In this document: in pieces, positions 13,991-25,047 of the stretch
How positions within the stretch are numbered: the stretch's first letter is position 1
Layout of the letters: each line of letters opens with the position of its first letter
Source: Toxorhynchites rutilus septentrionalis
Taxonomy: Eukaryota; Arthropoda; Insecta; Diptera; Culicidae
Length of the DNA stretch: 64,000 nucleotides
Reading direction: 5' to 3'
Assembly: GCF_029784135.1 (NCBI RefSeq)
Contig: NC_073746.1
Coordinates: 288,280,089-288,344,088 of the forward strand
Made by a program: the position numbers and the translations under genes
The notes under the pieces: model-generated
What the model was told of the DNA's origin: nothing
What the model saw: only the letters and a program-made list of their open reading frames with translations
Databases searched by the model: none

Positions 13991-14313
13991 TAGGTGAGGT
14001 AGTGACGGTGGAGAATTAGCTATGCTGGTTGTGGAATGTGTTTTGATTTTCGCTTATTAAATATTGACAAAGGTACGAATTATCGTGAACCTGTGAAAAG
14101 TGCAGTGTTGTTGGATTCCAGCGAGTGCAAGATTTATAATTTACGCGCTGCTGTGATTCCTAGTGACAGCGTGAGCAAACAAGCGGAAAGCAGTTAGTAG
14201 TTTACAAGAATTGTAAGCGATTCAATTAAGCAGATCTGTCGACAGCTGTGCTTACGGAAAAGCACCCGTCAATCAAACACTGTAGTAAATAGAAAAAAAA
14301 AATCTACCGAGTA

Positions 14314-14601
14314 GTGTTGATTTCAAAATCACATTCATTCTGCACAACAAGAATTTTAGTTCCAATTTATAGACTTACGTTGTTTATCAGTTGTCTTGTT
14401 GTTCTTGCCCATGGTGGCCATGGAGCCGAGGGACGTGTAACTCGGTGTTTTTCCTCGCCACGTCTCCGTGAAGACGGCTACTTCTACTATCCGTTTTATT
14501 TTGTTATATCGCTGGGTACTAATGAGAATGATCACGGCAATCGACGTTCCTCGAGTGTAATTATCTTCAGTGATGTTTATCTTCTCAGTTACTTAATCTA
14601 G
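14314..14601 (+). CDS. Weak candidate small ORF with a hydrophobic N-terminal segment
   Basis: This is a 95-codon frame. Residues about 20-34 (RLTLFISCLVVLAHG) look like a signal-peptide core, followed by a Gly- and Arg-containing segment. The 200 bp before it are richer in GC and resemble an untranslated leader, and a TTTTAG acceptor-like site precedes the second half. There is no family resemblance and no clear downstream exon, and chance is at least as likely as function. A second hydrophobic frame starts at 14981 and meets a donor-like GTACGG near 15085, with the same uncertainty. Confidence 0.12.
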   Translation: MLISKSHSFCTTRILVPIYRLTLFISCLVVLAHGGHGAEGRVTRCFSSPRLREDGYFYYPFYFVISLGTNENDHGNRRSSSVIIFSDVYLLSYLI

Positions 14602-15261
14602 AATCACTGTTTGTTTTTCTGTTTCGATTCTGTTGTGGCTTGTTTGCTAATTTGCGGTGAAATTTGGCCCCGGTTTTCTCGCTACTGTTATGTATTTACT
14701 AAAACACTAACTACATAATTTTTTGCCTGGTAAATATAAACTTATTCGTAAAGTGAAGGACACTTGTAAAGACACTTGAGGGACGAACAGGTTCTTTTTT
14801 TGTGTAATTTTGATATTGATTCACTTTATTTCACATCACTCTTCACCGAAATGATAAACCACAACAAAAGTAACTAATATTTTTTCATATATCAAAACTG
14901 CTGTTTTTCCACTTCAGACATTCTCTTTATTTTCATCCTAATTAAAACGGTGGCAGCATAATCTTACTCACTAGGTACACATGGCTGCGGAACACAACAC
15001 ACTTTGGCAACGAGCGTATTTTTTCCTCTTCATTTTTCCCGCACTCGCTTCTATTTTCTATGTGGCACTAGAGATTGCGAAAGGTACGGTTTTCCGGCGA
15101 AGTTTTAGGCTATTTCAAGTTCACTCAATCTTGATCGCACACTGGGGGACAAGAAAAAAAAAGTGTCGACAGCTCACTTTTATCGAGTGCACTGGAACGG
15201 AACTAAATGGTCGACTTCCGGGTTTTCCCTGGGACACAACCGTTGGTGGCGGTCACCCTGA

Positions 15262-15384
15262 TCAGTGATGAGGCACGGTGGCCTCGATTTGATTGGTGGT
15301 ACCCACAGCCAGTGCTCGAATGGTGGAACGAACCGTGGCACCAAACGCCCTTCCATTAGGAGTGCCAGTGGACGAATGCGAATC
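15262..15384 (-). CDS. Candidate terminal coding exon, product unknown
   Basis: On the minus strand a good 3' splice site (pyrimidine-rich stretch ending TTTGTATTTGCAG) is followed by 40 codons and a TGA. The peptide begins DSHSSTGTPNGRAFGATVRS and ends with VPHH. Third codon positions are GC-rich compared with the AT-rich surroundings, as expected of a mosquito coding exon. Possible AATAAA signals on the same strand lie near 14.93 and 14.83 kb. I recognise no family and could not link an upstream exon, although other minus-strand exon candidates exist at 19.3 and 41.7-42.4 kb. The evidence is splice signal plus codon use only. Confidence 0.35.
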   Translation of the reverse strand, partial: DSHSSTGTPNGRAFGATVRSTIRALAVGTTNQIEATVPHH

Positions 15385-15630
15385 CTGCAAATACAAAAAT
15401 CGGAAAGATATGATTTGAGTGATAGAGTGAAAGAGAAAGGAATAGAGTGTATAAAAAGTCTGAGGAAGTGATGAGCGAGGGAAAAAAGTTCAATTGAAAC
15501 ACATGTTATCAGACGGGTCATTCTCGAAGCAGAGGGGCGTGAAAGTAATACCTTCTGGTTTGTATGGCAAAGAAAATTACTAACGTTGGACAAGAACGAT
15601 TAAATTTATCGGTATACCATGTTTAAGTCT

Positions 15631-15904
15631 GTGCTCCCTTGGCCGAGTGGTTAGCGTCATAACTAACATGCCGGGTGTTCGGGTTCGATTCCCGTTCTGG
15701 TCGGGGGAATTTTTCGTCAAAGAAATTTCCTCCGACTTGCACTGTGATCACGCGTATTCTAGAGCTTGCCACTCAGAATGCATTCAAGGCGTGTTATTTG
15801 GCATAGAAATCTCAACTAAGTACAAATAAAAATGACGCAATGACGCAAATGAGACGGCGAAGTTCCTCTAGGAACGTTAGTGCCATTGAAGAAGAAGAAG
15901 AAGA
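15631..15904 (+). mobile_element. Feilai-like SINE, full length, 12-bp TSD
   Basis: The tRNA-like head has TTGGCCGAGTGGTTAGCGTC (box A) and GGTTCGATTCCC (box B). A tRNA-unrelated body and a (GAA)n tail follow. The target duplication ATGTTTAAGTCT is perfect at 15619-15630 and 15905-15916, which indicates a relatively recent insertion. The head-body-triplet-tail layout is that described for Feilai of Aedes aegypti; the name is by architecture only. Confidence 0.9.
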
Positions 15905-16254
15905 ATGTTTAAGTCTACTGATGCAACATGACAACGCCCCACATGACCTGTATTACGATAACTCGCCAGCTTTTGTATTTTTCTTTCAACATTATGATGA
16001 ATTCTCTGAAAATTTTTCTAAAGTTTTACAAAAAAATTGAATCAATTGAAACCGATGGCTGTTGAAGTATTAGTGTCATTATTTCAGTGACCAATTGGAT
16101 TATAATGTTCATAATAAGTAGGCTGACTTCGGAGGCCGAGTGATTTCAAATTCCGATTGGGGAAGCCAACTTTATAAACTAGGGATTAAGGAGTGTATCG
16201 AAAAATAGTCTTAAACATTCAACACGTTATAACACACAAACGGGGGAACTTTTT

Positions 16255-16631
16255 TTGTCGTGTAATCAGAGCACGCTTTGTTTACATGTCAAAAATCGAA
16301 ATGCAAGTCGTTTAGTCGCGGTCATTTCGTTGTTTTCGAAATGTCGCGGATTGATTTGGCGCAATTGGTGCACCGAAAAGGGTGTTACATACCACAAAAT
16401 AGCAATAAAAGTCAAAGTTTGTCCAGAAAGTGTTAAACGAATCGTCGCAAAGTTCGGTAATGAGTGCTCTTTCGAGGATCTTAACAGAAGTAGACGAAAA
16501 CCCGGACCAAGTAATCCCGAATTGGACCGAAAAGATGTAAATTATATTCAGAAGAACAGATCAAGAAGTTCAAAACCAGTGTTGGGATGATTAAGCGGAT
16601 TGAACAGAGACATGGTAACCCGCTCTATGGC
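16255..16631 (+). pseudogene. Tc1/mariner transposase relic, N-terminal part
   Basis: The frame encodes a paired-type helix-turn-helix N-terminus: WCTEKGVTYHKIAIKVKVCP then ESVKRIVAKFGNECSFEDL, followed by a basic hinge (SRRKPGPSNPELDRKDVNYI). It stops near 16590, and the related sequence continues in another frame (GMIKRIEQRHGNPLYG) up to the MITE at 16632. This matches the DNA-binding region of Tc1/mariner transposases. The catalytic core is missing, and the C-terminus reappears at 17998. Confidence 0.8.
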
Positions 16632-17982
16632 AAATATTGTATAGGGATCTAAATAAGGAATTTTGACATTTGACGATTTTTTTTTGGTTCAACATAGAAT
16701 TTATGGTAAAAAACGTACTTTTCGATGTTTTTCATGCCATTCTCGATAGCTTCGAGATAAAAATTTGAAAAAAAACTGAAGGTGCATCTTACTATGGTAT
16801 ATCAAGAAATATTATAAAAAAAAATTCTTCAAAAATTCAAGTACAAAAAAAATCCTCGAATATTGATTTTTTTGGAAGATTTAGAGAATTACTGCTACTC
16901 TAATTCGTATTTAAATGTTTTTCTACGTCTTTTCTAGATATGTGTGTTTTTCCGAATTTCAACAGTGTTGCGCGGTACAAAAAATCATATTTCAAAATTT
17001 TCATTTTTTTTAGAATTTTGTGACCCAGCACAGGTTTAGTTTATATTTAAATTTGTATATTTATTTGCTTGTGTATTTATTATATGTGTTGATATTGGTG
17101 GTTTTTCAGAAAATTTAGATTACTGCGCGGTACGAAAATATCTAATAAATTTTCAATATATTTTTTATTACCATTTTTTCTGATTTTCTAGCATTTTTTT
17201 TTAATTTTCCCAAAATCTATTATTGTATTGTATTTGTGTATTAGTAAAAAGAGCCCCAAATCTTACCACCAGCGCTATGAAAAGTATTATGGCAAGATAG
17301 AAAATTAGATAATTTTTCTAAATTCGTATATGATTCACTAAAAGGGCTATGGCTAAAAACGTATTAAACGTGTGTATAGAAAAGACGTAAAAATACATTT
17401 AAATACGAGTTAGAGTAGTAGTGGATCTCTAAATCTTCCAAACTTTTTTTCAACATTTCAAGATTTTTTGAGTACTTAAATTTTTGATGAAACTTTTTTT
17501 TTAAATATTTCTCGGTATACTATAGTAAGATGCTTCTTCTTCTTGAATGGCTTTAACGTCCCTGTGGAACTTTTGCCGTCACAACGTATGCATTAACTAG
17601 CGTCATTTATTAATACTTAGTTGAGATTTCTTAAGACGAATAACACGCCTCAAATGTAGTCTGAGGGGCAAGCTCTAGAATACGCGTGACCACAGTGCAA
17701 GTCGGAGAAAATTTCATTGATGAACAATTCGAATCGAACCCGAACATCCGGCATGATTATGTGAGACGCTAACCACTTGGCCACGGGTGCACTACATAGT
17801 AAGATGCACTTTCAGTAAAAAAAATGCACTTTTAGTTTTTTTTTTAATTTTTACCTCGAAGCTATCGATAATGGCATGATAAACATTGAAAAGTTCGTTT
17901 TTTACCATAGATCCTATGTTGAACCTCATAGGGGCTCAAAAAAAAAGTCTAAATTTCTTATTTAGTACCATATACAATATTT
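16632..17982. mobile_element. Foldback MITE with arms of several hundred bp
   Basis: Both ends read AAATATTGTATA inward, followed by a CTAAATAAG motif. The arms (about 16632-16960 and 17370-17982) are inverted copies, including CTACTCTAATTCGTATTTAA on the left and its complement on the right. The central 400 bp is AT-rich and non-coding. A SINE at 17534-17795 interrupts the right arm. Length without the SINE is near 1.08 kb. I see no transposase, so it must rely on one supplied in trans; superfamily unassigned. Confidence 0.8.
17534..17795 (-). mobile_element. Feilai-like SINE inserted in the MITE arm, 12-bp TSD
   Basis: A complete copy on the minus strand: head at the right (complement of GGGTTCGATTCG and TGGCCAAGTGGTTAGCGTC) and GAA tail at the left. 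ATAGTAAGATGC is duplicated at 17522-17533 and 17796-17807. The duplicated target is exactly the sequence expected from the opposite MITE arm (CATAGTAAGATGCACCTT in complement), proving insertion into a pre-existing MITE. Confidence 0.9.
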
Positions 17983-17997
17983 TCAATCATGTTCGTC

Positions 17998-18223
17998 GAA
18001 GAAGACCTCAACCCACCTAACTGTCCCCAGCTGCGGCCAATTGAACGTTACTGGGAAATTGTCAACGCCAAGTTCAAGAAGGAAGGTACAATGTCTAAAA
18101 ATATGTCAGAGTTCAAGAAGAAATTGGACTGCAGCGCCCAGAAAGTGTAAAAAGACTACTGTGCAGAATTTGATGAGTGGAGTTAAATCTAAGGTTCGAT
18201 CATTGTTTAGAAATCAACAATAA
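17998..18223 (+). pseudogene. Tc1/mariner transposase relic, C-terminal part
   Basis: The sequence reads FVEEDLNPPNCPQLRPIERY then WEIVNAKFKKEG. This is the block bearing the last catalytic Glu (in PIERYW) of Tc1/mariner transposases. A frame shift follows, after which TVQNLMSGVKSKVRSLF, the usual C-terminal tail, is readable to 18223. It belongs to the same element as the N-terminal relic at 16255. The first and second catalytic acids are not present. Confidence 0.85.
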
Positions 18224-18360
18224 GCTTGTTTTTTTTATTTCATTGCTATGTAAACTTAATATTTTTTTAATAAAATTCACTTTTGTAAACGCTTTCTGAA
18301 CGTTTTTAGTTTGATTTTGGTGTTTGAAAGTTTAAGACTACTTTTCAATACACTCCTTAC

Positions 18361-18977
18361 CATATTCAGATTCCAGATTCAATTCTAGAATTAGATTCTA
18401 GATTTAGATTCCAGATTCGGTTTCTAGATTCAGATTCCATATTTAGCTTCCAGAGATTCATGTTCATGATTCAGATTCCAGATTCGGATTCCAGGTTCAG
18501 ATTCTAGATTCAGACTACAGATTCAGATTCCAGATTCAGATTCCAGATTCAGATTCCAGATTCAGATTCCAGATTCCAGATTCCAGATTCCAGATTCAGA
18601 TTCCAGATTCAGATTCTAGATTCAGATTCCAGATTCAGATTCCAGATTCAGATTCCAGATTCAGATTCCAGATTCAGATTCCAGATTCAGATTCCAGATT
18701 CAGATTCCAGATTCAGATTCCAGATTCAGATTCCAGATTCAGATTCCAGATTCAGATTCCAGATTCAGATTCCAGATTCAGATTCCAGATTCAGATTCCA
18801 GATTCAGATTCCAGATTCAGATTCCAGATTCAGATTCCAGATTCAGGTTCCAGATTCAGATTCCAGATTCAGATTTCAGATTCAGATTCCAGATTCAGAT
18901 TCCAGATTCAGATTCCAGATTCAGATTCCAGATTCAGATTCCAGATTCAGATTCCAGATTCAGATTCCAGATTCAGA
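18361..18977. repeat. Minisatellite, 13-bp unit ATTCAGATTCCAG
   Basis: Some 45 tandem units are well conserved in the centre (18520-18970) and degenerate to the left. The array starts directly after the right TA duplication of the Tc1/mariner element. Individual units vary by CTAG or GGTT changes. No reading frame of interest was found. Confidence 0.93.
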
Positions 18978-19245
18978 CTAAAAGCGACGTTGTCAAACTT
19001 TGTAACCGATCGAAATGGTAACAAAAATCTTACAGATTATGTTTTTTCCTGATGATTCAGTCTACGATTTAAGATCTCTTTCATAATGAATAAACCGATT
19101 CAATTTTCAATAATTCCAAAATAGTTATCACAAATCAAAATGTGATCTTGTGTGTATTTTGCTTAAACTCATTTATGCCGTGAAGGTTTCAAACTCTCAC
19201 AACCCTCACTGTCTATTCTTGGAAAGTGAGCTTTTTAATCGGCAA
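18978..19245. other. No feature seen
   Basis: AT-rich DNA between the minisatellite and the next exon candidate. Confidence 0.4.
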
Positions 19246-19381
19246 CTAGTGCTTCCGGAGGAGACTGTCACCGGTTGTCGTTTCTGCTGGTGTGGGAGCA
19301 AACAGCTGGTTGTCAACGGTAGCAGCAGCAGCATCATCCGGTTCAAAGACATCGCTGGCGATACCCAGGGGGAATAATGCC
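19246..19381 (-). CDS. Weak candidate exon, product unknown
   Basis: On the minus strand an ATAATTCAG acceptor-like site is followed by an open frame reading ALFPLGIASDVFEPDD, then AAAATVDNQLFAPTPAETTT, ending at a TAG. Third positions are GC-rich. The acceptor has a poor pyrimidine tract, and the plus strand is open too (75 codons). The four-Ala stretch corresponds to a GCT run (CAGCAGCAGCAG on the plus strand), so low complexity could explain part of the signal. Confidence 0.2.
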
Positions 19382-21122
19382 CTGAATTATTGAACAGTTC
19401 AATTCTGTTTGCACTTGCAACTTGTCCCAGTAACTACCGGTTTTATAAATGATTAGGTTTATTCAATGGCCTTGAACTTAGTGAAAGAAAATCCGTCGGG
19501 GACATGTGTTTCTATGACCTATACCCTTGATTACTACCATACTCAGTTCGTGGGAAGCCTCGTGACATATTCAATATTTCTATCAACTATGTAAAGTGGG
19601 TATTTTGGAGGCACAACACTTTAAATTGAAATGAAACACATATAAATGGAGTTGGTTGCTATTAATTTGGCATCAATTGGATGATGATTATTTGCATTTT
19701 TATTTGAATACGATTTCTGGCATATAGCTACCATGGCTGGCTCGGAGAAAGTACAATTTTCGATAACTTTTCGCAGCAATGGAAACCGTATATCAGTGGT
19801 GAATGTGGTCTGCCAAGGTGTCAATCATCTGCGTAAACCACAGACTCAACATATTATAAATCCCGAGATTTTTAATGAAAACAATAGTTTTTTGGGCGAA
19901 GCTGTATTTATTTCTCAACATAGTTTCATTCAAGGTATAGCGAGTTTCCAACATTTCGATTCCCTTTCTGCAGTATGAAACGTCTAAGTTTTCGAAATAT
20001 GACTCAGTGCCACTCTGCAGACTGCCTATTGGACTTAGGAGTGTCGTAATGGACCCACCTTTCATCCATTGTCACAAAACGTCGATTACGGTGCAACAAC
20101 GCCAAACCGGCTGTTGAATCATCAACGCGCCGCTGTTTTTGGTCGACGGTTCAGCAAACGCGGCACCCATCGCGCGGATAGCTTTTTCATGTCCAAAATA
20201 CGATATTCGATTTTCTATACGAATGCTCAGGCAGTGACACTTGAACATCGATATATACAGTCGATCCTGCATATATCGCTTATAATCGATCACAAAAAAA
20301 GACAATGTTAGTTATTTTTTAATAAAGTAATTTAATTTTAATTACTGTTCTATTGAAAGAATAATTAAACTTTCAATCTTCATTTGTACCTAAACGTCAT
20401 TTCAGCCTTCCATTGCCCTAAGATGAGGGTGTTAACCACGACTTTCAGTGAAAATTTAGGAATCATCGGTGAATCGATGGTTTGAATTTGTTCTAATTTT
20501 TTTCTGCTTCGGAAATAATCAGACGTCATAAGGGTCATGTGGGACAAACACAGCGTATGGTGACATCATATTGTTATTGTACTTGACAGTAATTCAAAAA
20601 CGTGATTGAAAGTAATTTAATGACTTTGAGTTGAGTTGATTTAATAACTTGAGGGTTATTAGAATTTTAAATATAAAAATTTGAGTAAAAAACGTTTTCA
20701 CGGTGACCCTAACGTTTCATGGTGACCCTAATGTAACTTAGAGCAAAAGCGCTAATTCGGTTGTATTGAAAGATAGAAACATACATTGTTTTACAAAGTT
20801 GGTTGAAATGATTGTGGCTACAACATTGTCGAACTATGTTTACCTCTATCTATAGAGATAAGAAAGTGAGATTCTTGATTTTACCTAAAATTTTGGTCCC
20901 AATAGTTTTGACAACATGAAAATGAACGCTCATCGTATGCAACAATTTTGTCGAAGACATTTTTTGTCTAGAGTAGAACTGTCGAGCTCTAGATGTAAAT
21001 TTCCAATAAAATTCGTTCCCTGGACCATTGTGTATTGATAAGAAGTTGCTAGTCTTGTTTAATCTACTCGTCCCATGTATTTATTATTCCACTCTCCCAA
21101 TACAACATCGCGTTTATTGCAG
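19382..21122. other. No gene recognised
   Basis: Open frames on both strands at 19.6-20.3 kb overlap one another and carry no recognisable motif. A short duplicated phrase CACGGTGACCCTAACGTTTC / ATGGTGACCCTAATG lies near 20.70-20.73 kb. Confidence 0.4.
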
Positions 21123-21245
21123 GTGTTGTGCGCTGGACCTTCGTTTCATTCTCTTCATCCAGCAACGTCCATTGCCAAGGCCATACGGCAGCGAAATTTC
21201 TTCGAGACACGTCATTCTGCCGATGCCATTACGAACAATGAATAA
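21123..21245 (+). CDS. Candidate terminal coding exon, product unknown
   Basis: After a CGTTTATTGCAG acceptor the plus strand is open for 40 codons and ends with TAA. The peptide includes CAGPSFHSLHPATSIAKAIR and FFETRHSADAITNNE. Third positions are GC-rich (GCC, AAG, CAG, TTC, GAG) against an AT-rich background. The region up to 21.55 kb stays GC-richer. I could not connect it to other exons or to a family. Confidence 0.27.
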   Translation: MLCAGPSFHSLHPATSIAKAIRQRNFFETRHSADAITNNE

Positions 21246-22800
21246 TGAATGTGTCTCCGAAGCAATTAATGAGCAGTTGTATTCAAGGGCAGAAATTCAG
21301 AATTCGAAGCAAAACTACGGTGACTCCTAGCGAGAAGTATCCTCACGTGGGGGCGCGACGCTTAATCGATGCAAATACCACCCGACATACTTCCGCACAT
21401 AACTATTCCCACGATTAACGAACGCGAACCCATTCTCTGATTTGGCTGTTGCCACCAAGGACAATGCCGCGGTGTAGCGCAACTCCCCTATCTGGGGAGT
21501 ACACGTGAGGTGGTGAGCGGTCGGTCGTAATTGAAACTTTCCCACTATCGTTGCTCCGCCTTCTTAATATTCAATCGAAACGATCTTGAATATTTTATGC
21601 TGCGCTCGGCAACATTCCGGGTGATCGATGCGTTTACGGAAGCGATCCACAATTGTGTTTAGGTAAACGTAATAATATTGTTTCAGTCTTATTTCCATTA
21701 CTTTTTCAAGCTGTTATTATTGTGGTGAAATTATGATATGATATGTTGAATGGCTTTAACCCCAAGTAATAAGCCCCATTCTCTTCATAATGTACGTTAC
21801 GTCTGAAGTCGTGCAAGTATTGGAAAGCGTTAAAAAGTTCCAGCAACATGAGTGTTTTGTTTTTCACTAAGGTCCGTTCTAATTCATCCTTGTTCGCAAC
21901 CTACATAATGACACTAAAAACTCCAGAACTGTGCCAACTTGCAGTGCACCAGCAGTTCCATCGTAAACTTTCGTAATTTCCTGCCATCATCCGAAGTTAC
22001 CGTTTCCATTTCATTCTCAGCCGAAATGCCCACATGAACTCAGCATTCTCAAATTGCCAATGTGGCGTGAGTTTCTACAATTACATTTTTCCACAACTCT
22101 CCGTCGTAAATTTTACGACAATTTGGTGTTTTCTTTTCAAGTTATGCCGTGCACACCACACGTCTTGGCTCAATGGCTCTAGTTCGAGGAAATGACCTGT
22201 TCGTGGCAAAAGGGACATCCGGACAGTGACGCAAGCAGTCTGGAAAATTAGAAATCACACGCTCACGGGCGTTTCGCAGAACCCATTTGCCAATGGGTGA
22301 ACAACCATAGTGCGATGATTACTTCCTCGTTGCTTCCGGTCCTGGATGTTGCACGCCGATTGACATGAACAGTCATATCCCCAGTTAGTTGGATTCGTAT
22401 TGCCAGTGATAATTGGTTATCAAATGTAAATAGCAGTTATAATTGACGACAAACGAGAAGGGCTTAGTAGGGCACCATAATGAAAGAAACGATATGGTGC
22501 AATTTCGTAAAATTTAAATTATGCCTGCAAAAGCATTTGATGATAATAGGATGAGTGATAAGAGCACATTGTTTTATTTTGATTGCTGTCTAAGTAGGTA
22601 ATTAATGGAGCGAGTGCGATAAAAAATGAGCACATGAAGCAATTGGTTGTTTAATTACTGACTCATATTTTGCCGCAGTTTATCTACTGTGATTTAGACA
22701 CTCGTCGTATTTTTTAAATACTGCGTGCAGTTTTAGTAAACTCAATGTTTTGTGTATAATAAACGCGATACTCCAAGGTGAAGTGTTCGTTTAAAACAAT
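21246..22800. other. Single-copy-looking DNA, no gene recognised
   Basis: Moderately GC-rich to about 22.4 kb. Open frames are short and without motifs. Nothing further can be supported. Confidence 0.4.
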
Positions 22801-22805
22801 CTGGT

Positions 22806-22920
22806 TTGAGTGCTCCCGATCAGTCACGACAATTCCCAATTTGTTAGGTTTAACCTTCGAAATTTTAGTCACGGACACTTGCCAGATCTTTTACGATCTG
22901 TATGACTTTAAGAGATTTTG
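22806..22920 (-). pseudogene. Short relic of I-like LINE ORF1
   Basis: The segment aligns by eye with 54540-54645 inside ORF1 of the complete LINE: TCACGACAA, CAATTTGTTNGGTTTAACCT, TCGAAATTT, TTGCCAGATCTTT and CGATCTG all occur in the same order. It is a roughly 100-bp fossil of a related element on the same strand. No open frame remains. Confidence 0.75.
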
Positions 22921-23628
22921 AATTATTTGTTCTCGACAAAAAATCGTACAGATATTTATCTACCCAAGTCTAAACACATTTTTGACACATCAAAATCTAA
23001 CATGTAAGACACTTCGTTGAACTTGCTGCAATGCAATGAAAAATCTGATTACCGCGACACTCGAAGAGGTGTGTTGAAGCGAAGTTTCGCTAATAAGTCT
23101 GCACAATCGATGTAATCTGTTAGGATATCAATCACGAGTAATCGTTCAAAAAGTACTCTTCTCATTGCTTATGTTGATAGGTCAATCAGCGTACAACGGC
23201 TTCCATGCACTGGCAGATTCTTCCCTTCTGGCTTTGGCTTTTGGACTCGCTCTATCCGATTTATGTGGACTACATGGAACGGGGCCCAAACTTGTATTTC
23301 GCATTCCAGCACACTACACGACAATGAGCAGTACAGCGTTTTGTAACTAATAAGCGTTGGAAAATATACTTAATTCACGCACGATTAGAACAAGCACCAA
23401 GATAGGAAAAATTACGGCTAACGGCAGCCGATCACATTCAATGTATTCGGATTTATTGGCGACATTTTTCGATCGATCATTTAATTTTCGTGAGTTCGGC
23501 CATTGTTTATTGTTTGCGGATTAAAAATGGTGTCGAAGCGCAATGGTTCACGTCGTCGACGCTGCCACCGCACAACCAAATCGGTTCGGACTTTTCTGTT
23601 GTCCTTCTACGAAGGGTGCTGTATAGTT
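22921..23628. other. No gene recognised
   Basis: A plus-strand frame at 23165-23350 contains a hydrophobic run (LADSSLLALAFGLAL) but has no start context or homology I can name, and is left as chance. Confidence 0.4.
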
Positions 23629-24113
23629 TTTTTTTATCCCATTTATTTATTTAAGGCTCATTAGCATTTCAGCTGTAACAGAGCCGAATTTTAATCGTGT
23701 ACATGTCACATGGTTATCATATCTATAATTAGCACATTACACAGTTGCCGTTCGCCAGTATTCCTTCTATACCATTACATATGGTACATTCACACAGTAG
23801 CCATTTAGGCGTAAGAGTATTCTGTCTGTTCTTCCATTATCCAGTTGGACCACCGGACAGCGGAGACAGTTGATTGATCATTGTTGAGTTATTTATAGAA
23901 CAGCAGCCCGATGTGTCTTGCTGAGCAGAGCAGTTGTATGGATGAATCGATCTTATTTCGACCGTGGATCGATCTCCATCGCTGATGATTGTTGCGTGAA
24001 CGAAGCTATTCTGTAACAACACAAAGATGGTCAATGAGGGTCCTGAGTTTTGAACTCACGATCGATCGCTTACTAAGCGAACGCGCAACCAATGTGGCTA
24101 CGGAGACCCCCCT
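23629..24113 (-). mobile_element. tRNA-derived SINE (family A), full copy with TSD
   Basis: A minus-strand counterpart of 2149-2584. The head at the right end contains the complement of GAGTTCAAAACTC, and the 3' end at the left holds the GAGCC/GGCTC hairpin (23655-23659 with 23681-23685) and an A-rich tail. GTGCTGTATAGTT is duplicated perfectly at 23616-23628 and 24114-24126. The perfect TSD suggests a young insertion. Confidence 0.9.
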
Positions 24114-24521
24114 GTGCTGTATAGTTGAATTTGTAGATTATTTCTTCCGAAAATTGTGTTCTCGGGAGCATTGGAGGTTTGATGTTGGTAAGAGATACTG
24201 AAAAACTACTTGGGTATTCAACAAACTCAGTTTTTCAGGGTCCTCCATACAGCGAGCAATCAAGGGCTGAAAGGCAATAAGACAATTTACTCAAAGATTT
24301 CTATTGCATTGCGAATTGTTCGCGCCGCTCTGTGTATGTATTCATTTATCAGCCCTCGTCAGTGCTACCAAATATTTGTACCAACCAAATAGCTCATCTT
24401 AAATTTCTAGGATGTTTATTTTTCTATTTTATTACGTAGCCCTACGTTCATAGTGCGGTCCCGTCTTCTACACCACCGTAATTTTTTTTAATTCTGATTT
24501 TTTTTTATCATGAATAAGTAT

Positions 24522-24794
24522 CTTCTTCTTCTTCTTTTTCAATGGCACTAACGTTCCTAGAGGAACTTCGCCGTCTCAACGTAGTATTACTTGCGTCATT
24601 TTTATTAGTACTTAGTTGAGATTTCTATGCCAAATAACACGCCTTGAATGCATTCTGAGTGGCAAGCTCTAGAATACGCGTGATCACAGTGCAAGTCGGA
24701 GGAAATTTCTTTGACGAAAAATTCCCCCGACCAGAACGGGAATCGAACCCGAACACCCGGCATGTTAGTTATGACGCTAACCACTCGGCCAATA
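24522..24794 (-). mobile_element. Feilai-like SINE, full length, TSD AATAAGTAT
   Basis: The GAA tail (complement) is at the left and the tRNA-like head at the right (complement of TTGGCCGAGTGGTTAGCGTC). Target duplications are at 24513-24521 and 24795-24803. The copy is very close in sequence to the one at 15.63 kb. Confidence 0.9.
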
Positions 24795-24829
24795 AATAAG
24801 TATACAATACAGAAAAATATTCAGTAAGG

Positions 24830-25047
24830 CCTCCGGTTGACCACATCTGATTTGTCGGGCTTTTCGTTTGACTTCTGTCAACAGAATCTGTACACCCACC
24901 TCGATTACTTTGTCTGTCTGAACATGCGCACTTTAAACTGTTTGTTGCTTTCAATAGTTCTAGTTGTGTGTTTTTCAGGTACCGCTTAACGATGACCCAA
25001 TATTTCTCAATTGGGCGGAGCTTTGGGGTGTACGTTGTTGAAGGCAT
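24830..25047 (-). pseudogene. Tc1/mariner transposase relic, C-terminal part
   Basis: On the minus strand TYTPKLRPIEKYWVIVKRYL gives the block with the final catalytic Glu, followed by KNTQLELLKATNSLKC and a decayed tail. No N-terminal half or inverted termini were found nearby. The SINE at 24.5 kb inserted immediately beside it. Confidence 0.75.

Larger units (their letters stand above)
16189..18357 (+). mobile_element. Tc1/mariner element interrupted by a foldback MITE
   Basis: The terminal inverted repeats are AGGAGTGTATCGAAAAATAG on the left and the matching complement on the right (reading AGGAGTGTATTGAAAAGTAG), extending to GTCTTAAAC. TA duplications sit at 16187-16188 and 18358-18359. 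Remnants of one transposase gene lie at both ends of the interior on the same strand. Without the inserted MITE and SINE the element would be about 0.8 kb, so it is also internally deleted. Confidence 0.88.

Noticed and set aside
15638..15705. tRNA-like sequence with box A and box B
   Set aside because: It is the head of a SINE with a GAA tail and a 12-bp TSD, and the same head recurs at 17.7, 24.7 and 27.8 kb. It is not a functional tRNA gene.
18361..18977. Regular repeats suggesting a CRISPR array
   Set aside because: Contiguous 13-bp minisatellite with no unique spacers, in a eukaryotic context.
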